Below, piece by piece: positions 1-7,701 of a DNA stretch of 33,199 nucleotides. The position numbers and the translations under genes are program-made. Within the stretch, counting starts at the first letter, position 1, and each line of letters starts with the position of its first letter. Source of the stretch: a virus; the IMG/VR virus record IMGVR_UViG_3300030104_002338, positions 1 to 33,199 of that record. One strand, written 5' to 3'. The notes beneath the pieces were generated by a model, which ran no database searches, was not told the origin of the DNA, and saw only the letters and a list, made by a program, of their open reading frames with translations.

Positions 1-16
1 TATCACAGGCACGGCA

Positions 17-280
17 TTGGCAGAAACTAGGAAAAAGAAGTCAACGACGAGGAAGAAGAGAAAGGTCAACTACAAAACCGAGTACCGAAAATATCATTCC
101 AGTACTCGTATGAAGCAGGAACGTGCACTGAGGAACAAGAACCGACGACGGGCGATCCGATCAGGAAGAGTAAAGAAGGGTGATGGCACACACATCGACC
201 ATAAAGATGGAAATCCCAGAAACAACGGTAAAGGGAACCTTAGAGTCGTTTCCGCAAAATCAAACAGAAAGAAGCAATAA
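17..280 (+). CDS. HNH-type small basic protein (possibly 5'-partial)
   Basis: An 87-residue, very Lys/Arg-rich protein. The C-terminal third carries an HNH-like core: H59, D61, H62, the DGN turn (64-66), N69-N70, then N-L-R-V-V (74-78) and a late Asn near 83. HNH nucleases are metal-dependent DNA nickases, and in phages they often sit beside terminase genes, where some assist packaging. That position fits here, with terL two genes downstream. The listed start is a TTG. The frame stays open upstream to base 2, so the true start may lie outside the window. The N-terminal half is mostly basic and could simply bind DNA. Nuclease activity is inferred from the motif only. Confidence 0.65.
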   Translation: MAETRKKKSTTRKKRKVNYKTEYRKYHSSTRMKQERALRNKNRRRAIRSGRVKKGDGTHIDHKDGNPRNNGKGNLRVVSAKSNRKKQ

Positions 281-659
281 ACTTCTGTTAGATGCCGTAG
301 GTCTGTGGACAAGGAACCCTGTTTATAGGGAATTACCCGCGAAGACAATTGCGTGGAGGTTACTTCCTGCAATAAAAAACAAAAAAATTAAAGTTTTCTA
401 CAAGGACAAGGAACCTTATGCATTTGTCACTTGGGCGTTTTTTACACAGAAGGAACGGGTTACTGGGGAATATTGTGGTGAACAAGTGTTTGCAAGAACC
501 GACGGATCTGTGTTAAAGATACTAGACATGGTAGCCCATCATAGTGTACTTTATATTGGTAGGCAGTTGTATGAGTTTTTAAAGAATGAATATCCCCATG
601 TAAACCGCGTTTATGCGAAAAGGGGGAACCGAGAAGCATGGTACGATATAAGGAGATAA
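180..659 (+). CDS. HlyC-like (RTX toxin-activating acyltransferase family) protein
   Basis: A 159-residue protein that aligns by eye along most of its length with HlyC, the enzyme that transfers a fatty acyl group from acyl-ACP to lysines of RTX toxins. Matching stretches are LW-x(2)-NPVYR (42-50 versus LWASSPLHR), the LLPAI block (61-65 versus VLPAI), PYAFVTWA (79-86 versus PVAYCSWA) and ILDMVA (114-119 versus FIDWIA). The catalytic Asp92 of HlyC corresponds to D116. The catalytic His23 corresponds to Y49, so the usual chemistry may be lost or moved; H120 and H121 lie close by. GTG start at 180 overlaps the HNH frame by about 100 bases, and in-frame ATGs at 183 and 207 are alternatives. No RTX toxin is present in the window. 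The fold assignment is fairly sure, the function open. Confidence 0.7.
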   Translation: MMAHTSTIKMEIPETTVKGTLESFPQNQTERSNKLLLDAVGLWTRNPVYRELPAKTIAWRLLPAIKNKKIKVFYKDKEPYAFVTWAFFTQKERVTGEYCGEQVFARTDGSVLKILDMVAHHSVLYIGRQLYEFLKNEYPHVNRVYAKRGNREAWYDIRR

Positions 660-662
660 AGT

Positions 663-2183
663 ATGGGTGAATCACAGAGTGGCGGTGGAGTAGACACGGA
701 CGTAGGCGGTGCCGGTAGAGATGTAGGTGGTGCAAATTATGGTCAATCTCCAGGGGCAATGGGTGGCAGACAGCCAAACACTGTTCCAGATGTACGACCT
801 AGCATATACGGAAAATCTTTTGATCCAGGCGTTTACTCTGAGCCAGAGACATCTATAGTTCCTAGTTTCGATGGCCCTATGGGTTCTGGAGCGAGCACCA
901 ATGCAGCAGTTAGAGATTTACAGCGTTTCGGTAGTGGCATAGCAGCTTTGACGGGGGGATCAAGACCCGAACAAACTTTTTCTCCTAGCTTTACTCCTTC
1001 TTCTTCAACCTCTGGCACTATGCCCACGGTTCAAGGACCTGCAGATAGGAGAATGTCTTTCTCACCTTCTGGCGGCACGGGCGTGTCTCCAGAACAAGTT
1101 CGTTCTGAAAGAATGTTTGCAGAACCTGCTTATGTTTCCCTTTATAATAATCCTGACCCTATGATTCTTCAACCAGACTCTGTTCCTTTCTACGATGACA
1201 TGGGAGGGAGGCGATTTATACCCCCTGGCTCTGATACGGGGTTTCCACCAGACGCACCTGCGTATGATCCAACTGACGCAACTGACGCTGCACTAAGAAG
1301 AGCAGTTCCTGCGTTAAATGCATCGTACAACCGTGCTCCATATCCAATGGGCGGTGGTACTTCTAGACCAGATTATAACATAAATAATTTAGAAGCGGGC
1401 AGACCTGGTATGGATGATCTCTTAGGTGATCCTTTGATTTATGCACAGGACAGACCTATCGATAGGCGACCAAGACCCGATGCAGATGAAATGACGAGGT
1501 ACGTTAGTCCTATAGGTTTTGATACAAGGGACATGGGCAGAGATGCTTCCAGACCAGATTTTGTATTTGACTATGGATACGGCTCCATGCCCTTTGGTAA
1601 AGGAGATACAAGAAACGAAGCACTAGACGCAGTTGGCACGGATTTCTTTGGCGAAGGCACATTAGGTTCTTTAGGAACGGATGAAGCAACCACCCTTGCA
1701 AATCTTGTAACAACGGGCAAAAAGGGCAACGCAAAACAAGAAGCACAGAAAAAGACAATAGGACAAAGACTACAAGAATTAGGGAAGAAGATATCTGATT
1801 TTAGTTTCTCTGATTTTATAGGATTCGTAGGCGACGTTCTTCGAGGCGACCCGAACTATAAAGGTCCGTCAGAAGCTCAACTTCAACTAGCCCAGGTTCC
1901 CGGACCAGGACCCGCTGTTGGTGGAGGCGTACCCTCGCCAAGTGGAGTTGGTGGAGCACCGTCCGCGATCCAATGTCCACCGGGCTTTAAGTTTGATCCA
2001 GTGCAAAACATATGCGTACCGATAGTGGCACCTGCACCGCCAGTGACCACGCCCCCTGCACCAGGAACCACGGCTCCCGCACCTGCAACTGGAGGTATCT
2101 CGGCTATACCGAATGTATATCCATTTACATTGACACCTCCAATCGGAGCACCAATAGGGAATATCGCACCCGTTAGATCATGA
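663..2183 (+). CDS. Gly/Pro-rich low-complexity protein of the packaging region
   Basis: A 506-residue protein I cannot assign to a function. It starts at an ATG three bases after the upstream stop, with an AGGAG Shine-Dalgarno inside the end of the previous gene. The N-terminus is very Gly-rich and the first 340 residues look largely disordered (Gly, Pro, Asp, Ser). Residues 355-395 are a more ordered Lys/Phe segment. A Cys pair at C438 and C451 brackets a PPGFKFDP-type segment, followed by a Pro/Thr/Ala-rich linker (453-477) and a hydrophobic tail. The Cys-bracketed knob on a proline-rich stalk suggests a surface or scaffold-like protein rather than an enzyme. Its stop overlaps the terL start. 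One nonapeptide (15-23) matches the RTX pattern GGxGxDxxx, possibly by chance. Confidence 0.8.
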   Translation: MGESQSGGGVDTDVGGAGRDVGGANYGQSPGAMGGRQPNTVPDVRPSIYGKSFDPGVYSEPETSIVPSFDGPMGSGASTNAAVRDLQRFGSGIAALTGGSRPEQTFSPSFTPSSSTSGTMPTVQGPADRRMSFSPSGGTGVSPEQVRSERMFAEPAYVSLYNNPDPMILQPDSVPFYDDMGGRRFIPPGSDTGFPPDAPAYDPTDATDAALRRAVPALNASYNRAPYPMGGGTSRPDYNINNLEAGRPGMDDLLGDPLIYAQDRPIDRRPRPDADEMTRYVSPIGFDTRDMGRDASRPDFVFDYGYGSMPFGKGDTRNEALDAVGTDFFGEGTLGSLGTDEATTLANLVTTGKKGNAKQEAQKKTIGQRLQELGKKISDFSFSDFIGFVGDVLRGDPNYKGPSEAQLQLAQVPGPGPAVGGGVPSPSGVGGAPSAIQCPPGFKFDPVQNICVPIVAPAPPVTTPPAPGTTAPAPATGGISAIPNVYPFTLTPPIGAPIGNIAPVRS

Positions 2184-3643
2184 ACTACCAAGCAGTTCCC
2201 GAAGAGGTACTAAAAGAGGTACTTCTTCTTACGGAAGCCAAAAAGAAAATGGATCTCCGTGAAAAGGCACAGGAGAAGTTTATGCCGTTTGCCCATCATG
2301 TGTATGAGGGGTTTATAGAGGGCAGACACCATAGGGTAATTGCAGAAAAACTGGAGAAAGTAGCGAGGGGCGAGATCAAGAGGCTCATTGTGAATATGCC
2401 TCCTCGTCATTCTAAATCTGAATTTGCGTCTTTTATGATGCCCGCATGGTTTTTGGGAAGGAACCCTAAATTAAAAATTATCCAAGCAACCCATAATACG
2501 GAACTGGCAGTACGTTTTGGTCGAAAAGTAAGAGACTTGATTGCCGATCCACAGTACCAGGACGTATTTCCCAATACGACATTGAAGGAAGACAGTAAAT
2601 CTGCGGGAAGATGGCAGACATCAGCAGGGGGCGAGTACTTTGCTGCGGGCGTTGGAGCAGCGGTCACGGGCCGTGGTGCGGATTTATTTATTATTGATGA
2701 CCCACACTCGGAGCAAGATGCACTATCGGAGTCGGCATTTGACAATGCGTATGAATGGTATACCTCTGGGCCTCGACAGCGTCTTCAACCTGGGGGGTCA
2801 ATTATCCTGGTTATGACGAGATGGGGTAAAAAAGACTTGACAGGGCGATTATTGGCGGCTCAAGGGAGCGATACAATGTCAGATCAGTGGGAAGTGGTCG
2901 AGTTTCCTGCAATTATGCCCTCTGACAAGCCATTATGGCCCGAATTTTGGGATAAAGACACACTTTTGGGCATAAAAGCGTCGTTACCCGTTGCAAAATG
3001 GTCGGCACAGTGGCAACAACAGCCAACTTCAGAAGAAGGAGCGATTGTCAAGAAGGAATGGTGGAATATGTGGGAGAAAGATGACATCCCCGACGTGAAA
3101 TACATCATTCAAAGTTACGATACAGCGTTTTCGAAGAAAGAAAGTGCGGATTACAGTGCTATAACGACGTGGGGGGTCTTTACATCCGAGAAAGACGGCT
3201 CCGACAACATAATTTTGATGGATGCGAAGCGTGGAAGGTGGAGTTTTCCCGAATTGAAGCGTGAGGCGTATGAAGAATACGATTATTGGGAGCCAGATAT
3301 GGTGATTATAGAGGCAAAAGCCAGTGGTACGCCCCTTATGGACGAATTACGCCTTCATAACATCCCTGCTTTGGGGTTTTCACCAGGAAAAGGCAACGAC
3401 AAAACAACTAGAATGCATATGGTGGCTCCATTGTTCGAGGCGGGTAAGGTTTGGGCACCAGAAAACAAGAGTTTTGCTGAAGAAGTTATTGAAGAAATCG
3501 CTTCTTTCCCGTATGGTGATCATGACGACTTTTGTGATAGTATGACAATGGCTCTGATGCGTTTTCGTAAGGGTGGCTTTATTTACCTTGACGGAGAGGA
3601 CGAAGAAGAGGATTATATACCTAAGATGAGGAACTATTACTAA
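2180..3643 (+). CDS. terL: Terminase large subunit
   Basis: The 487-residue packaging motor, which pumps DNA into the prohead through the portal and cuts the concatemer. The N-terminal ATPase shows a Walker A-like MPPRHSKSE (73-81), Walker B IIDD (171-174) with the following acidic and His residues, and a VMTRW coupling motif (211-215). The C-terminal RNase H-like nuclease shows the acidic residues expected for metal binding: D314 in SYDTAFS, E378 in IIEAKASG, and D453 in DFCDSM. Length is normal for the family. The ATG overlaps the previous stop, so translation is probably coupled. I did not recognise a small terminase subunit in the window; it may lie upstream or be an unrecognised neighbour. 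Confidence 0.97.
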   Translation: MNYQAVPEEVLKEVLLLTEAKKKMDLREKAQEKFMPFAHHVYEGFIEGRHHRVIAEKLEKVARGEIKRLIVNMPPRHSKSEFASFMMPAWFLGRNPKLKIIQATHNTELAVRFGRKVRDLIADPQYQDVFPNTTLKEDSKSAGRWQTSAGGEYFAAGVGAAVTGRGADLFIIDDPHSEQDALSESAFDNAYEWYTSGPRQRLQPGGSIILVMTRWGKKDLTGRLLAAQGSDTMSDQWEVVEFPAIMPSDKPLWPEFWDKDTLLGIKASLPVAKWSAQWQQQPTSEEGAIVKKEWWNMWEKDDIPDVKYIIQSYDTAFSKKESADYSAITTWGVFTSEKDGSDNIILMDAKRGRWSFPELKREAYEEYDYWEPDMVIIEAKASGTPLMDELRLHNIPALGFSPGKGNDKTTRMHMVAPLFEAGKVWAPENKSFAEEVIEEIASFPYGDHDDFCDSMTMALMRFRKGGFIYLDGEDEEEDYIPKMRNYY

Positions 3644-3789
3644 TGGCTGAAACTGAGGAAGAAATCAGAAAAGCATCGGAGAATAGAAAGTATGATCCGC
3701 AGAAACATTTTGAAACAATGTTAGCAATTAGAGACGCATGGAGAGAACAGGAAGAAGGAGAAGAAGATGAAGCTCGAAAAGTTAAATAA
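3643..3789 (+). CDS. Small charged protein, unknown function
   Basis: A 48-residue ORF that starts within the terL stop (TAATG arrangement) and overlaps the next small ORF by 23 bases. The product is highly charged, with Glu clusters at both ends and a central hydrophobic/aromatic patch (HFETMLAIRDAW), consistent with a short helical protein. I do not recognise a family. The overlap at both ends and the otherwise unexplained 120 bases between terL and the next gene support it being translated. Confidence 0.55.
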   Translation: MAETEEEIRKASENRKYDPQKHFETMLAIRDAWREQEEGEEDEARKVK

Positions 3790-3958
3790 AATAGTAGAAA
3801 AAGCTAAAGAAAAGAACATAGACATAAAGAACACTCCCGAAGGCAAGAAAAAACTTGAAAAGCTAAAGAGTACTATAGGTGGTGGTAAAAAAGAAACCAT
3901 GTCTATACAAAAGTATGATCGAGGTGGTTCTGTATCTAATTTCAAAGGAACCTATTGA
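3767..3958 (+). CDS. Small Lys-rich protein with NFKG tail (first of pair)
   Basis: A 63-residue basic protein preceded by a purine-rich GGAGAAG ribosome-binding site. Residues 1-35 are Lys/Glu-rich and probably helical; a Gly-Gly-Gly hinge follows near residue 38. The last residues, GGSVSNFKGTY, resemble the C-terminus of the next gene (GQAGYNFKGVF), so the two look like a diverged tandem pair or two unrelated helices carrying one C-terminal tag. Function is unknown. The position between terminase and portal suggests a virion or assembly role, which is inference. Confidence 0.7.
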   Translation: MKLEKLNKIVEKAKEKNIDIKNTPEGKKKLEKLKSTIGGGKKETMSIQKYDRGGSVSNFKGTY

Positions 3959-4164
3959 TGGGTGATAAAAAAGAAGAAGACCTAGTAGCCAAACTTATGA
4001 AGCTAAGAGACAAAGGACTTTTATCAGATGAACGACTTAAAAAACTTAAAGAGCTTCAGCAAGGAACCAAAAAAGCTTATGGCGGTATTATTAGATATAA
4101 TAATGGTAATCTAGTAGACATGAGCCGTGGACAAGCAGGCTATAACTTTAAAGGGGTGTTTTAG
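3955..4164 (+). CDS. Small Lys-rich protein with KKAYGG and NFKG motifs (second of pair)
   Basis: A 69-residue protein whose ATG overlaps the end of the previous gene and whose stop overlaps the portal GTG by one base. A helical Lys/Leu-rich first half (DLVAKLMKLRDKGLLSDERLKKLKEL) is split here only by charged residues and looks amphipathic. It is followed by KKAYGG and a Gly/Asn tail ending NFKGVF. The KKAYGG segment is shared, down to 20 identical bases, with a small basic protein at 14679-14978. Function unknown; probably packaged or assembly-related by context. Confidence 0.7.
   Translation: MMGDKKEEDLVAKLMKLRDKGLLSDERLKKLKELQQGTKKAYGGIIRYNNGNLVDMSRGQAGYNFKGVF
4069..4088 (+). repeat. 20-bp direct repeat, copy 1
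   Basis: Twenty bases, six A then GCTTATGGCGGTAT, match 14832-14851 exactly. Both copies are in frame and encode KKAYGG in otherwise unrelated small basic proteins. Confidence 0.8.
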
Positions 4165-6647
4165 TGGCAGAAGAACGTAATCCTCTTGCAGCGTTAGTTG
4201 ACTCTGGTATTAGTCCAGAAGTGGACGTGGATGAAGCGTCTGTAGAGATTGATGTTAATATGCCTCAAGAATTTGAGGGAGGAGCCGAGGTTCTCGATGA
4301 TGGGCAAGGTGGTGCGATTGTTCAAGCTCTTATGGAGCAACAGCCTATGGAAGTCATGGCAGAAGCGTATGACCACAACGCTAATCTAGCCGAAGCGTTG
4401 GATGACGCTACTTTAGGCGAATTATCCTCAGATATACGAGCTTCTTTCGAAGAAGACCAAGAATCAAGGTCCGAGTGGGAAGATACCTATACCAAGGGTC
4501 TAGATCTGCTTGGCGTACAGTATGACGATAGAACAGAGCCTTTTGAAGGTGCAAGTGGGGTAACTCACCCTCTTATATCCGAATCCGTAACCCAGTTTCA
4601 GTCACAAGCTTATAAAGAGCTATTACCGTCTGGTGGGCCTATAAAAACCCAGATTTTGGGTGAAAAGACCCCAGATAGAGAAGCCCAAGCGGGTAGAATA
4701 AAAGAATTCATGAATTACCAGATCACGGAAGTGATGGAGGAATTCGATCCAGACACAGACCAAATGCTCTTTTACTTACCTTTGTCTGGGTCAACCTTCA
4801 AGAAAGTGTACTTTGATCCTACGAAACAAAGAGCCGTATCGAAGTTTATACCTGCTCAAGACTTGGTTATTCCGTATTCTGCAAGTGATGTACAGACAGC
4901 GTCTCGTGTTACTCATGTTTTGCGTATGGACGAGAACGAGCTGCGTAAGTTACAACTTGGTGGAGTATATAGAGACATAGAAGTATCTGCCTCTGAAGAA
5001 GACGCTTCGACAGTAGAGGAAAAGAAAAACGAAATAGAGGGTATGTCTAAGGGATACTCTGAAGAAACACACACTATTCTTGAGTGTCACTCTGATCTAG
5101 ATATAGAGGGTTTTGAGGATATGGGGGCAGACGGACAGCCGACAGGGTTGAAACTGCCGTATGTCGTGACCCTACACAAGGACAGTGGTGAGATACTAGC
5201 TATCCGTAGGAATTATGACGAAGGCGACCAATTGAAGAGAAAGAGGCAATTTTTTGTCCATTACAAGTTCATGCCTGGTCTAGGTTTCTACGGTTTTGGA
5301 TTGATACATATGCTTGGTGGATTAGGAAGAGCAACCACGAGTATTCTAAGACAGTTGATTGATGCGGGTACGCTAGCTAATTTACCCGCAGGTTTTAAGG
5401 CACGGGGCGTAAGAGTACGAAACGATGACGAACCTTTACAGCCTGGTGAGTTTAGGGACATTGATGCCCCTGGGGGTAATATCCGTGACGCTATAATCCC
5501 GTTACCATATAAGGAACCTTCTGGAACACTGGCACAGCTTCTAGGCACGTTGATAGAGAGTGGTAGACGCTTTGTTTCTATTGCAGATGCTAAGATAGGT
5601 GAAGGAAATCAACAGAACGCCCCTGTAGGCACTACTGTAGCCCTATTAGAGCGTGGCATGAAGGTTATGTCAGCAATCCACAAAAGGCTGCACTATGCTC
5701 AGAAGACGGAGTTTAGGCTGTTAGCAAGGATCTTTGCAGAGAACTTACCTCCTCTTTATCCGTATGAGGTCGCAGGAGCAGAGCAACAAGTAAAATCAAC
5801 AGACTTTGATGCACGGGTGGATGTATTACCCGTAAGCGATCCAAACATATTTTCTATGGCTCAGAGAGTAACTCTGGCTCAAACTCAGCTACAACTAGCT
5901 CAATCCAACCCACAAGTACATAATGTTCATGCTGCTTACAGACGTATGTACCAAGCTCTGGAGGTACAAAACATTGAGGAGATTCTTCCACCGCCACCGC
6001 AACCACAGCCAACTGACCCTGCCATTGAAAATGCGAGAGCCTTGGCGGGTGAGTTACTACAAGTATTTCCGGAACAAAGTCACGATGCTCATATATTGGT
6101 ACATACTACCTTTATGCAGACACCTTTGGTAGCGACATCTCCACAAGTTATGGGTACGTTCTACTCACATCTTCAAGAACACATAGCGTACAAAGCAAGA
6201 GCGATGGTAGAAAAAGAAGTAAACGAGGCAGCGCAAGGGCTGCAACAAGGTGTACAGCAAGGACAGATTGATCCTATAACTGGACAGACGTATATGAATG
6301 AATTAGAACAAGGAGCTAACGACCCCGCCTCCATTGAAGAAAGGGTCGCTCAGATAGAAGTACAGCTAATGAAGGAGGTCATGGCTGCGGTTGCCCCACC
6401 ACAACAGGTGCAGGAAGATCCACTCGTAAAGATACGAATGCAAGAACTTGCTATTAAACAAAAGCAAGCAGAAAATGATGCAAGTGTAGAGCAATCGAAA
6501 TTACAGCTTGAGCAGATGAAACTGCAACAACGAGCTGCAACCGACGCTGCAAGATTAGAATTGCAGGAAGAAGTCGCTGACGAAAGAAATCAAGTAAATA
6601 GAGAAAGAATAGACGTACAAAGGCAGTCAACACAACAACGAGGCTAA
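4164..6647 (+). CDS. Portal protein
   Basis: An 827-residue protein, the dodecameric ring at the capsid vertex through which DNA enters and leaves. Identification rests on size, position directly downstream of terL, and sequence character. After an acidic N-terminus, there is a conserved patch around 127-160 (FEGASGVTHPLISES, then QAYKELLPSGGP). Next come a beta-rich wing/stem region and a very long Gln/Glu-rich coiled-coil C-terminus covering about the last 90 residues, which could form a barrel. The start is GTG, overlapping the previous stop by one base. The size is in the range of portals from large podoviruses rather than the about 500-residue siphovirus type. Confidence 0.88.
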   Translation: MAEERNPLAALVDSGISPEVDVDEASVEIDVNMPQEFEGGAEVLDDGQGGAIVQALMEQQPMEVMAEAYDHNANLAEALDDATLGELSSDIRASFEEDQESRSEWEDTYTKGLDLLGVQYDDRTEPFEGASGVTHPLISESVTQFQSQAYKELLPSGGPIKTQILGEKTPDREAQAGRIKEFMNYQITEVMEEFDPDTDQMLFYLPLSGSTFKKVYFDPTKQRAVSKFIPAQDLVIPYSASDVQTASRVTHVLRMDENELRKLQLGGVYRDIEVSASEEDASTVEEKKNEIEGMSKGYSEETHTILECHSDLDIEGFEDMGADGQPTGLKLPYVVTLHKDSGEILAIRRNYDEGDQLKRKRQFFVHYKFMPGLGFYGFGLIHMLGGLGRATTSILRQLIDAGTLANLPAGFKARGVRVRNDDEPLQPGEFRDIDAPGGNIRDAIIPLPYKEPSGTLAQLLGTLIESGRRFVSIADAKIGEGNQQNAPVGTTVALLERGMKVMSAIHKRLHYAQKTEFRLLARIFAENLPPLYPYEVAGAEQQVKSTDFDARVDVLPVSDPNIFSMAQRVTLAQTQLQLAQSNPQVHNVHAAYRRMYQALEVQNIEEILPPPPQPQPTDPAIENARALAGELLQVFPEQSHDAHILVHTTFMQTPLVATSPQVMGTFYSHLQEHIAYKARAMVEKEVNEAAQGLQQGVQQGQIDPITGQTYMNELEQGANDPASIEERVAQIEVQLMKEVMAAVAPPQQVQEDPLVKIRMQELAIKQKQAENDASVEQSKLQLEQMKLQQRAATDAARLELQEEVADERNQVNRERIDVQRQSTQQRG

Positions 6648-6648
6648 A

Positions 6649-7146
6649 ATGTTTGACCCTATTACGATCACGGCTGCCGTCAGCACGGCATCCACCGCCT
6701 TTGCGGGGATTAAACGTGCGTTTCAAGCGGGGCGTGATTTAGAATCGATGACGCAAGACCTGTCCCGTTGGATGGGTGCGGTTAGTGATGTGGATGCAGC
6801 ACATAAGTCTGCTAAGAACCCTACTATGTTCCGTAAGGTCTTTGGTGGTGGTAGTGTTGAATCAGAAGCTATCGAAGCTTTTGCAGCGAAGAAGAAGCTT
6901 GAAGAACAAAGGTACGAGTTAAAACAATTTTTAATGTTTACGCATGGCTCAAAGTCTTGGGAGGAGCTGCTCCAGATGGAGGGGCAAATCCGTAAAAGGC
7001 GACAGAAAGAGATATATGATAGGAAACTATTACAGGAGAAAATTATTGGGTATATCTTACTTACAGTGGTTCTTGTTGTTGGTTTTGGTGTTTTGGGTGG
7101 TCTTATATACACACTTATGGGCTTCGACAGAGGATGGTGGCAGTAA
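6649..7146 (+). CDS. Membrane protein with C-terminal TM segment
   Basis: A 165-residue protein immediately after the portal. Residues 1-30 are Ala/Thr-rich and mildly hydrophobic, and 80-130 are charged and helical (KKKLEEQRYELKQF). One strong transmembrane segment lies at about 132-157, followed by a short aromatic tail ending GWWQ. The long soluble helix next to a C-terminal anchor could suit a spanin-like or membrane-tethering role, but I do not recognise the family. Its TM-coding DNA is also read in a second frame as the hydrophobic leader of the next gene. Confidence 0.8.
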   Translation: MFDPITITAAVSTASTAFAGIKRAFQAGRDLESMTQDLSRWMGAVSDVDAAHKSAKNPTMFRKVFGGGSVESEAIEAFAAKKKLEEQRYELKQFLMFTHGSKSWEELLQMEGQIRKRRQKEIYDRKLLQEKIIGYILLTVVLVVGFGVLGGLIYTLMGFDRGWWQ

Positions 7147-7519
7147 ATGTGTTCGGAAAGATGGCGGTCAATATACATTCGAATGGCTCTGTACCCAGGA
7201 AGGTGTGATATATTTAGCACAGTCAGAAAATATAAAGCAATGTTTTACTTGTTTCTTGAAGAAATTCAGCGATTGGACATGGGAACAAGAAATAAGAAAA
7301 GGGATTAGAGAAGACCCTAAATACATAACGTGTCGTAGATATAAGAGGGTTCAAGCAAAGAATGGTCAACAAGTTTGTTTGTACAAAGGAGCAAATAACA
7401 CATATACTTTAGTTGTAGAAGGACAGTGCCCCGTAGAGTATAGATGTAAGTATGATCCGAATGGACAAGAACCAAACATAAACAGTGTAGTTGACTCTTT
7501 AAACGATAAATTCAAATGA
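7016..7519 (+). CDS. Secreted or membrane-anchored Cys-rich protein
   Basis: From the ATG at 7016 this encodes 167 residues. A short basic N-terminus (YYRRK) precedes a hydrophobic stretch at about 15-35, ending WAS, which looks like a signal peptide or anchor. The remaining 130 residues contain eight cysteines (45, 59, 76, 79, 106, 121, 138, 144), suggesting four disulfides in an exported domain. The frame is open further upstream to 6944, but that would bury it deeper in the previous gene; TTG codons inside the hydrophobic run are other possible starts. It overlaps the next gene by ATGA. It might be a virion-independent secreted effector, a superinfection factor or a spanin-like partner; none is proven. 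Confidence 0.65.
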   Translation: MIGNYYRRKLLGISYLQWFLLLVLVFWVVLYTHLWASTEDGGSKCVRKDGGQYTFEWLCTQEGVIYLAQSENIKQCFTCFLKKFSDWTWEQEIRKGIREDPKYITCRRYKRVQAKNGQQVCLYKGANNTYTLVVEGQCPVEYRCKYDPNGQEPNINSVVDSLNDKFK

Positions 7520-7701
7520 AAACACTAGCATTTATATTAGTAATAATGAATAATACGACCATCGAGGGAGAGATTATGTTCCCTAGCTTTCAGAAATGTT
7601 CGTGGTATCAAGCCATGATTGACAATTCAAAAGCGGGAAAAGTTCATAACTACTCAGCCTACTGTAAGCCAGTTGTTATAACGAAGAGAGAAGACATATA
7701 A
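7516..7701 (+). CDS. Small secreted-type protein with two cysteines
   Basis: A 61-residue protein with a short hydrophobic N-terminus (LAFILVIM) and two cysteines, in QKCSWYQAMI and SAYCKPV. The pattern of a short leader, an EGE-x-F turn, one Cys in an aromatic helix and a C-terminal AYCKPV is one I associate with small conserved proteins in marine phages, recalled from memory rather than searched. It is coupled to both neighbours by overlap. A periplasmic location is plausible; function unknown. Confidence 0.65.
   Translation: MKTLAFILVIMNNTTIEGEIMFPSFQKCSWYQAMIDNSKAGKVHNYSAYCKPVVITKREDI

Noticed and set aside
6723-7220. 165-residue antisense ORF
   Set aside because: It lies wholly opposite good + strand genes, and its protein is low-complexity and Ser/Ile-rich, as expected of a shadow.
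7146-7310. Alternative short ORF in the third frame after the membrane protein
   Set aside because: Its ATG lacks a convincing Shine-Dalgarno, and the longer Cys-rich frame continues to an ATGA-coupled end.
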